Positions 7,097 through 10,805 of a DNA stretch of 10,805 nucleotides are shown here, in pieces. Under the pieces are notes generated by a model, which ran no database searches, had not been told where the DNA came from, and saw only the letters and a program-made list of their open reading frames with translations. The stretch comes from JAFDWI01 sp964544305 (lineage in GTDB: Bacteria > Actinomycetota > Acidimicrobiia > Acidimicrobiales > Iamiaceae). The stretch spans positions 1 through 10,805 of the forward strand of contig CAZJAZ010000066.1 of the NCBI GenBank assembly GCA_964544305.1. The letters run 5' to 3'. The first letter of the stretch is position 1. Every line of letters begins with the position of its first letter. The translations under genes and the position numbers were made by a program.

Positions 7097-7943
7097 GGTC
7101 TGAACCTTGCCCACCAAGCACGCGAAAAGCCGCGTCGCCAAGAAACTCGGCCATCGCATCGTCGCCTAACGGCAAGGACCGCGCCGCGTCGAGTGCGCGA
7201 CCCACATCCAAGATCGGATGATCCGACGCAAACCACACTCGACCCCGCCCTCGAGACGAGTTCATGAACGCCACCATTGCCTGGTCCATGTACGTCGCCA
7301 GATACGCGGACGTCATCACATAGAGGCGCGGCCATTTCATCATGTACGAAATCAACAACGCTTCAAAGGGATGACCCATGTGCGCGCCAACGACCGTAAG
7401 GCCTGGGAAATCAATGAGCACATCTTCAAGAAGCTGCGGGTGCTGACACGCGGACCGAACTTGTGGCCCTGGAACACCGATGTTGATCGACACGGCAAGC
7501 CCAAGTTCTTCACACGTCTGATACACCGGATAATAGAGTCGATGGTTGAGGTCGAATTGCTCCATGAGCGGGGTGATCCGGATCATTCGGACCGCATCGT
7601 GTTGCGCAAGCTCACGAATCCGCGCACAGTTCGCCGCGACCTTGGCAGCCTTCTCAATGGTCGGTCCAATAAAGAATCGACCCGGATTCTCATCTGCGAT
7701 CACACAGCAATCTTCGGCCGGGATCTCTCCCCGCTTTCGTGCGCTGTTCGGTGGTTTCATGCCGCACACCAACACGCCCATGTCGACCCCGGCCGTGTTC
7801 ATTGCCCCAAGGGTCGCTTCGAAGGGTTGCGGGTCGGTGACTGACGAGCCAAACATTTCATGCACCCCGGCGGATGAGGCTTTCGCCCCGAATGTCTGCG
7901 CGAAATGTTCTGGAAACACGTTGACCCAGCCGTCAAGAATCAT
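7089..7943 (-). CDS. Amidohydrolase-fold protein (COG2159) with degenerate metal site
   Basis: A 284-aa protein of the amidohydrolase-2 (ACMSD-like TIM barrel) family. The barrel is recognisable from the N-terminal LDGWVNVFPE, the central VSINIGVPGPQ, VVGAHMGHPFEALL and FASDHPILDVGRAL. Several metal ligands are missing. The N-terminal DxHxH becomes D4-G-W6-V-N8, and the His after strand 5 is Asn154. His188 and Asp241 are kept. It may be a metal-independent or altered hydrolase/decarboxylase, or a non-catalytic relative. The start chosen is ATG at 7943; an in-frame GTG at 7952 is possible, but TAGCGT ends 7 nt before the ATG, favouring a leaderless mRNA from 7943. It is the first gene of an operon with the acyl-CoA synthetase (8-nt overlap) and divergent from another member of its own family. 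Confidence 0.85.
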   Translation of the reverse strand: MILDGWVNVFPEHFAQTFGAKASSAGVHEMFGSSVTDPQPFEATLGAMNTAGVDMGVLVCGMKPPNSARKRGEIPAEDCCVIADENPGRFFIGPTIEKAAKVAANCARIRELAQHDAVRMIRITPLMEQFDLNHRLYYPVYQTCEELGLAVSINIGVPGPQVRSACQHPQLLEDVLIDFPGLTVVGAHMGHPFEALLISYMMKWPRLYVMTSAYLATYMDQAMVAFMNSSRGRGRVWFASDHPILDVGRALDAARSLPLGDDAMAEFLGDAAFRVLGGQGSDHG

Positions 7944-7950
7944 GGCCGAC

Positions 7951-7956
7951 ACGCTA
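7951..7956 (-). promoter_or_regulatory. Putative leaderless -10 box of the amidohydrolase-CoA ligase operon
   Basis: On the minus strand this reads TAGCGT (TAnnnT) and ends 7 nt before the ATG at 7943. No good -35 is visible. Its mirror-image partner for the + strand gene has the same spacing, which strengthens both. Confidence 0.45.
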
Positions 7957-7977
7957 GTTCGCCCGCGACAAGAAAAG

Positions 7978-7993
7978 CTGACACGAGTGTCAG
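7978..7993. promoter_or_regulatory. Putative operator shared by the two divergent amidohydrolase transcripts
   Basis: CTGACAC-GA-GTGTCAG is a perfect 7-bp inverted repeat with a 2-nt centre. It lies in the 71-bp intergenic region, covers the -35 element of the + strand promoter and is 34 bp upstream of the minus strand ATG. Size and symmetry suit a dimeric TetR-type or similar regulator. No candidate regulator gene adjoins it in the window. Confidence 0.6.
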
Positions 7994-8007
7994 AAACGGC
8001 GTAAAGT
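7978..8007 (+). promoter_or_regulatory. Promoter of the + strand amidohydrolase (leaderless)
   Basis: CTGACA at 7978-7983 and TAAAGT at 8002-8007 are separated by 18 nt, a good housekeeping-sigma promoter. The -10 ends 7 nt before the ATG at 8015, and no Shine-Dalgarno is present, so the mRNA is probably leaderless. Confidence 0.6.
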
Positions 8008-8014
8008 GACCGTC

Positions 8015-9223
8015 ATGGCAGACCTTGGCTTTGCACCTTTCGACGCGGACAACCATTACTACGAGGCCGCAGATGCGTTCACCCGCCACATCGACCCCAA
8101 GATGGCCAAGCGTGCCATGCAATGGGCCGACATTGACGGCAAGCGCCGCTTGCTCGTGGGTGGCAAAGTCAACAAGTTCATCCCAAACCCGCTGTTTGAC
8201 CCGATCGCTCGGCCTGGAAGTCTCGAAGACTATTTCCGTGGCAAGAACACCGGTGGTCTCGATCTCAAAACCATGTTCGGCGATCTTGATGCGCTCGCTG
8301 ATCATCCTGGCTATCAGAACCGTGACGCCCGAGTCCGGCTTCTCAACGAACAAGGCCTCGAAGGCGCGCTGTTGTTTCCGACCCTCGGTGTCGGGATGGA
8401 AGAAGCGTTGCGACGTGACCCGGTGGCGTTGCATGCCGCGTTTGATGCGTTTAACAAATGGCTTGACGACGACTGGGGGTATGACCGTGGCGACGGCCGC
8501 CTGTATGCGGCTCCGATGATTACCTTTTGCGACGTCGACTTGGCAGTTGCCGAGGTCACCCGAGTCTTGGAAGCTGGCGCCAAGGTCCTGGTCACAGTTC
8601 CAGGCCCGGTTCCTGAAGGCGACGGCTATGTTTCGCCGGGCCACCCCAAGTTCGATCCGATCTGGTCGTTGCTGCACGACGCGGGCGTGGTGCTCGTCTA
8701 TCACGCCGGGCTGTCGGGCATTGCAGGTTATGGCAAGTTGTGGCGGACCGGTGCCCCCGCAGCTGCAGGCGGGTTCGAAGGATTCAAACACGCAACCTTT
8801 CCAATGGTTGCCTTTCAAGACCGAGCAATTTCCGACACGCTTTGTGCGCTGCTGTGTCACGGCGTTTTCGACCGTTACCCAAACGTGCGGATCGCCTCAA
8901 TCGAGAATGGCGCGATGTGGGTGCCCGACCTGTTGCGAAACTTGAAAGACGGCTACGGCAAGATGCCGTTCACGTTTGGCACCGATCCAGTTGAACGTTT
9001 TCGATCAAACATTTGGGTGGCACCCTATTACGAAGACGACATGGATGAATTGAAAGACGCGATCGGTGTTGATCATTTGTTATTTGGATCGGATTTCCCG
9101 CACGCCGAAGGTCTCCCTGATCCGTTGAGTTTCACCAACGACATTCCAACTTTTGACGCGGTTGAGACTCGCAAAGTCATGCTCGACAATGTCAAGGCGA
9201 TGATTACACCACGCCCAACCTGA
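8015..9223 (+). CDS. Amidohydrolase family 2 protein (COG2159)
   Basis: A 402-aa TIM-barrel amidohydrolase of the large COG2159 subgroup. The N-terminal motif is FDADNHYYE, so the usual DxHxH appears as D10-x-D12-x-H14, a variant I associate with this subgroup. His230 (VLVYHAGLSG) is the strand-5 ligand. Glu297 in SIENGAMWVPDLL occupies the position of the next His, and Asp360 in LLFGSDFPHAEG is the strand-8 acid. The substrate is unknown; decarboxylation or hydrolysis of an organic acid is the family norm. The ATG at 8015 is preferred over an in-frame GTG at 8006 because that GTG overlaps the -10 box TAAAGT (8002-8007), which would drive a leaderless mRNA from 8015. It is divergent from the amidohydrolase-CoA ligase operon and ends 12 bp before a 50-bp palindrome that could serve as its 3' end. 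Confidence 0.88.
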   Translation: MADLGFAPFDADNHYYEAADAFTRHIDPKMAKRAMQWADIDGKRRLLVGGKVNKFIPNPLFDPIARPGSLEDYFRGKNTGGLDLKTMFGDLDALADHPGYQNRDARVRLLNEQGLEGALLFPTLGVGMEEALRRDPVALHAAFDAFNKWLDDDWGYDRGDGRLYAAPMITFCDVDLAVAEVTRVLEAGAKVLVTVPGPVPEGDGYVSPGHPKFDPIWSLLHDAGVVLVYHAGLSGIAGYGKLWRTGAPAAAGGFEGFKHATFPMVAFQDRAISDTLCALLCHGVFDRYPNVRIASIENGAMWVPDLLRNLKDGYGKMPFTFGTDPVERFRSNIWVAPYYEDDMDELKDAIGVDHLLFGSDFPHAEGLPDPLSFTNDIPTFDAVETRKVMLDNVKAMITPRPT

Positions 9224-9235
9224 CGCTCCTACCCG

Positions 9236-9285
9236 GTTTTGGGTGCGTTTTTGGAACCTGCAGGTTCCAAAAACGCACCCAAAAC
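9236..9285. repeat. Perfect 50-bp palindrome (25-bp arms, no spacer), possible terminator or palindromic element
   Basis: Every base from 9236 to 9260 pairs with 9261 to 9285, centred on CCTGCAGG. As RNA it could form a stem of about 23 bp with a 4-nt loop from either strand. It starts 12 bp after the stop of the upstream amidohydrolase and lies 33 bp before the ArsR promoter, so a transcription barrier is the simplest role. No T-tract follows on either strand, which is unlike a classical intrinsic terminator. A dispersed palindromic element is the other option. Confidence 0.75.
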
Positions 9286-9317
9286 GGTGGGAATAGGGGG
9301 AGTCAGCGACAGTGCTC

Positions 9318-9346
9318 TTGACGTTGCATCCCTCGCACTCTAATCT
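9318..9346 (+). promoter_or_regulatory. Near-consensus promoter of the ArsR-SRPBCC operon
   Basis: TTGACG at 9318-9323 and TAATCT at 9341-9346 are separated by exactly 17 nt. The predicted start of transcription is at about 9353-9355, on the ATG of the ArsR gene, so the first gene is leaderless. This is the best promoter in the window. Confidence 0.8.
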
Positions 9347-9366
9347 ACAACCATATGGTTGTAGAT
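9343..9366. promoter_or_regulatory. Putative ArsR operator (24-bp perfect palindrome over promoter and start codon)
   Basis: The half-site ATCTACAACCAT is followed directly by its exact reverse complement. The centre falls on CAT-ATG, so the right half contains the ArsR start codon and the codons for Val2, Val3 and Asp4, while the left half overlaps the -10 box. A repressor bound here would cover the transcription start. Self-regulation by the adjacent ArsR protein is inferred from position and symmetry. Confidence 0.7.
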
Positions 9367-9690
9367 GCTGAGTTGTCCGACGCCGAAGTCGACCGAATCT
9401 TTCATGCTTTGGCCGCAACTGTGCGGCGCGACATCCTCAAGCGCACACTGAACGACGCGCCAACCGTCAGCGAACTCGCCGGGGCATATGACATGTCGTT
9501 CGCTGCAGTCCAGAAGCACGTTGCGGTGCTCGAAGAAGCCGGGCTGGTCACCAAACAAATGAACGGGCGCGAGCGTCTCGTACGAGCGAATCCCGAAACG
9601 ATTGCCCGGGCACGTCTGCTCCTCAAGCGCTTCGAAGATCTCTGGCGCAGCCGCATTTCCCAACTCGACCAGATTTTGCAAGAACCCTGA
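9355..9690 (+). CDS. ArsR/SmtB-family winged-helix repressor (non-metal type)
   Basis: A 111-aa winged-helix regulator of normal ArsR length. Residues 11-33 (VDRIFHALAATVRRDILKRTL) are the typical family opening. The helix-turn-helix is TVSELAGAYDMS (37-48) followed by the recognition helix FAAVQKHVAVLEEAGL (49-64). The wing is VTKQMNGRERLVRAN (65-79). There is no cysteine at all, so the ELCVCD-type metal site is absent and it probably does not sense metals. A C-terminal helix (about 85-109) should support dimerisation. The ATG at 9355 is supported by the promoter 9318-9346 and the absence of a Shine-Dalgarno. It is followed after 50 bp by the SRPBCC gene, a pairing common in bacteria, where the ArsR protein normally represses its own operon. 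Confidence 0.92.
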   Translation: MVVDAELSDAEVDRIFHALAATVRRDILKRTLNDAPTVSELAGAYDMSFAAVQKHVAVLEEAGLVTKQMNGRERLVRANPETIARARLLLKRFEDLWRSRISQLDQILQEP

Positions 9691-9740
9691 CCAGACCTTC
9701 GAACTGCCAAACCACATCAATTCATTCAAGGAGCCAAACC

Positions 9741-10706
9741 ATGCCTGTCACGTCCATCACCACCGACCCCGAGAACCTCACGCTCACCGTCGAAGCCGAG
9801 TTCGCTGCGCCACTCGAAAAACTTTGGAACGCGTATACCAATCCTCGCCAAATCGAACGATTCTGGGGACCGCCCGGCTACCCGGCAACGTTCCATCAGC
9901 TCGACCCGGTCGTCGGCGGACACGCGTTCTACACCATGACTAGCCCACAAGGCGAGGTGTACGGGGGCACCTGGGATTTCACCGAGGTTGATCCGCCCAA
10001 TGGGTTCACCGTGGTCGACAAGTTCGCAGACGCAACGGGCAATGTGCTCGACGACATGCCATCGGGCACGATGACAATGCGATTCGAGGCGACACAAAGC
10101 GGTTCTCGCTTGGTGTGTTTGTCAACGTTTGCATCGGTTGAGTCAATGGACAAGCAGCTCGAAATGGGCATGCTTGAAGGCATCCGTGGGGCGATGGGCC
10201 AGATCGACCACGTGCTGCAAGATCTCACCGACCTCGTGCAAACCACACAGGCGGAAGCGCTCGATGAGCAGCGCGCCCGCCTCTGGCGGGTGGTGCGTGG
10301 CGACAGAGCGGCGGTGTGGCGCGCGATGACAAGCAACGATTTGATTCCCAAGTGGATGTTCGGCCCCGATGGGTGGGTTATGACCGAATGTGACTTTGCC
10401 CCGGTTGTGGGCAAGAAGTACCGGTGGGGTTGGGCGCCAGAAGAGGGTATTGATGGCGAGCCATTCACTATTTCGGGGGAAGTGTTGCATGTGGATGAAC
10501 CCAAGCGCATTGTCACGACCGAGACGTATTCGGGTGACGACGCTATGCCCATGATCAGTGACCTGAACCTGTACTCCGATGGGGAACACACGCTCGTGAG
10601 TTACATCTTCGAATTCCCCGACACGGCCACACGGGACGGCGCGTTGTCTGGCGGGATGATAGACGGCATGGAAGCCGGTTTCGCCCGCCTCGACGCACTC
10701 ACCTGA
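9741..10706 (+). CDS. Tandem two-domain SRPBCC/AHSA1 (START-like) protein
   Basis: A 321-aa protein with two START/AHSA1-like domains, whereas most ArsR partners have one domain of about 150-170 aa. Domain 1 (about 12-165) contains LWNAYTNPRQIERFWGPPGY, GGTWDFTEVDPPNGF and the C-terminal helix LEMGMLEGIRGAMGQIDHVL. Domain 2 (about 178-321) repeats the plan with VWRAMTSNDLIPKWMFGPDGW, SGEVLHVDEPKRIV and GMIDGMEAGFARLDAL. The fold is a helix-grip with a hydrophobic cavity for a small ligand; the ligand and any enzymatic role are unknown. There is no signal peptide. AAGGAG at 9728-9733, 7 nt before the ATG, is a good Shine-Dalgarno, as expected for the second gene of an operon. It follows the ArsR gene by 50 bp and should be repressed by it. 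Confidence 0.9.
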   Translation: MPVTSITTDPENLTLTVEAEFAAPLEKLWNAYTNPRQIERFWGPPGYPATFHQLDPVVGGHAFYTMTSPQGEVYGGTWDFTEVDPPNGFTVVDKFADATGNVLDDMPSGTMTMRFEATQSGSRLVCLSTFASVESMDKQLEMGMLEGIRGAMGQIDHVLQDLTDLVQTTQAEALDEQRARLWRVVRGDRAAVWRAMTSNDLIPKWMFGPDGWVMTECDFAPVVGKKYRWGWAPEEGIDGEPFTISGEVLHVDEPKRIVTTETYSGDDAMPMISDLNLYSDGEHTLVSYIFEFPDTATRDGALSGGMIDGMEAGFARLDALT

Positions 10707-10744
10707 ATCCCAAATCGTTCTTTGTCCAGTTGTGCACGGCGGCT

Positions 10745-10805
10745 TCAAGGGGTGGTCGCGACAATGAAGTTGTTGAGTGCTTGTGCTGGAGTTTGCCACA
10801 TGAGG
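10745..10805 (-). CDS. C-terminal end of a probable IS30-family transposase (partial at right edge)
   Basis: On the minus strand the last 19 codons before a TGA at 10745-10747 read LMWQTPAQALNNFIVATTP. This resembles the C-terminus of IS30-family transposases, where a W/F-x-TP-A-x-A-L segment follows the RPRK-type catalytic end and the protein finishes in a short hydrophobic tail. The rest of the gene lies beyond the right edge, so neither the DDE residues nor the length can be checked. The terminal inverted repeat should lie in 10707-10744, but I cannot define it without the other end. Assignment rests on a short stretch. Confidence 0.5.
   Translation of the reverse strand, partial: LMWQTPAQALNNFIVATTP

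Noticed and set aside
8006..8014. GTG start three codons upstream of the + strand amidohydrolase ATG
   Set aside because: The GTG lies within the -10 box TAAAGT and has no ribosome binding site; the ATG at 8015 fits a leaderless transcript.
7940..8860. Minus-strand open frame of 306 codons opposite the + strand amidohydrolase
   Set aside because: The + strand shows conserved COG2159 motifs and a promoter; the antisense frame has no family features and would overlap the divergent operon start.
9236..9285. Classical intrinsic terminator
   Set aside because: The hairpin is strong but no T-tract follows on either strand, so I list it as a palindrome with a possible termination role.
9929..10799. 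Two minus-strand frames of about 220 codons opposite the SRPBCC gene
   Set aside because: They are shadows of a well-motivated + strand gene and have composition biased to Ser, Thr, Arg and His with no motif.
1..10805. A new defence or multi-gene system
   Set aside because: Apart from the CRISPR tail and vapBC, the genes are recognisable metabolic and regulatory families; no cluster of unknown genes with shared organisation is present. No tRNA, rRNA or riboswitch structure was seen.

Overview
The window looks like a chromosomal segment of a high-GC actinobacterium, plausibly of the Acidimicrobiia (Ilumatobacter-like) type. That placement is an inference. It rests on the GC-rich coding, the lipid and acyl-CoA gene content, the long arylsulfatase of the mycobacterial AtsA/AtsD layout, and the many genes whose start codon lies 6-8 nt after a TAnnnT -10 box with no ribosome binding site (leaderless style). 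No rRNA or tRNA genes, prophage modules or cas genes are visible.

Layout. 1-176: the leader-distal end of a CRISPR array (36-nt repeats, 37-nt spacers, last repeat degenerate) cut by the left window edge. 196-1711: a divergent pair, a short-chain dehydrogenase (-) and a crotonase-fold protein (+), separated by 16 bp. 1752-2427: a vapBC-type toxin-antitoxin pair (-) with a leaderless promoter and a perfect 15-bp palindrome as likely operator. 2492-4816: a 774-aa arylsulfatase (-). 4982-5527: a four-helix membrane protein of unknown function (+), divergent from the sulfatase. 5543-7943: a two-gene minus-strand operon in which a COG2159 amidohydrolase-fold protein is followed, with an 8-nt overlap, by an acyl-CoA synthetase. 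8015-9223: a second COG2159 amidohydrolase (+), divergent from that operon, with a 16-bp palindrome in the shared promoter region. 9236-9285: a perfect 50-bp palindrome. 9355-10706: an ArsR-type repressor with a near-consensus promoter and a 24-bp palindrome over its own start codon, followed by a two-domain SRPBCC/AHSA1 protein. 10745-10805: the extreme C-terminus of a probable IS30-type transposase (-), cut by the right edge.

How the parts relate. The best-supported functional unit is the divergent amidohydrolase / amidohydrolase-CoA ligase cluster at 5543-9223, probably a small catabolic module for an organic acid under one palindrome-binding regulator that is not encoded in the window. 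The ArsR-SRPBCC pair is a self-contained autoregulated unit. The SDR and crotonase fit fatty-acid or steroid-like metabolism but their substrates cannot be read from sequence. I did not find a clearly new system. The most unusual items are the degenerate metal site in the 7089-7943 amidohydrolase, the three long perfect palindromes, and the CRISPR tail.
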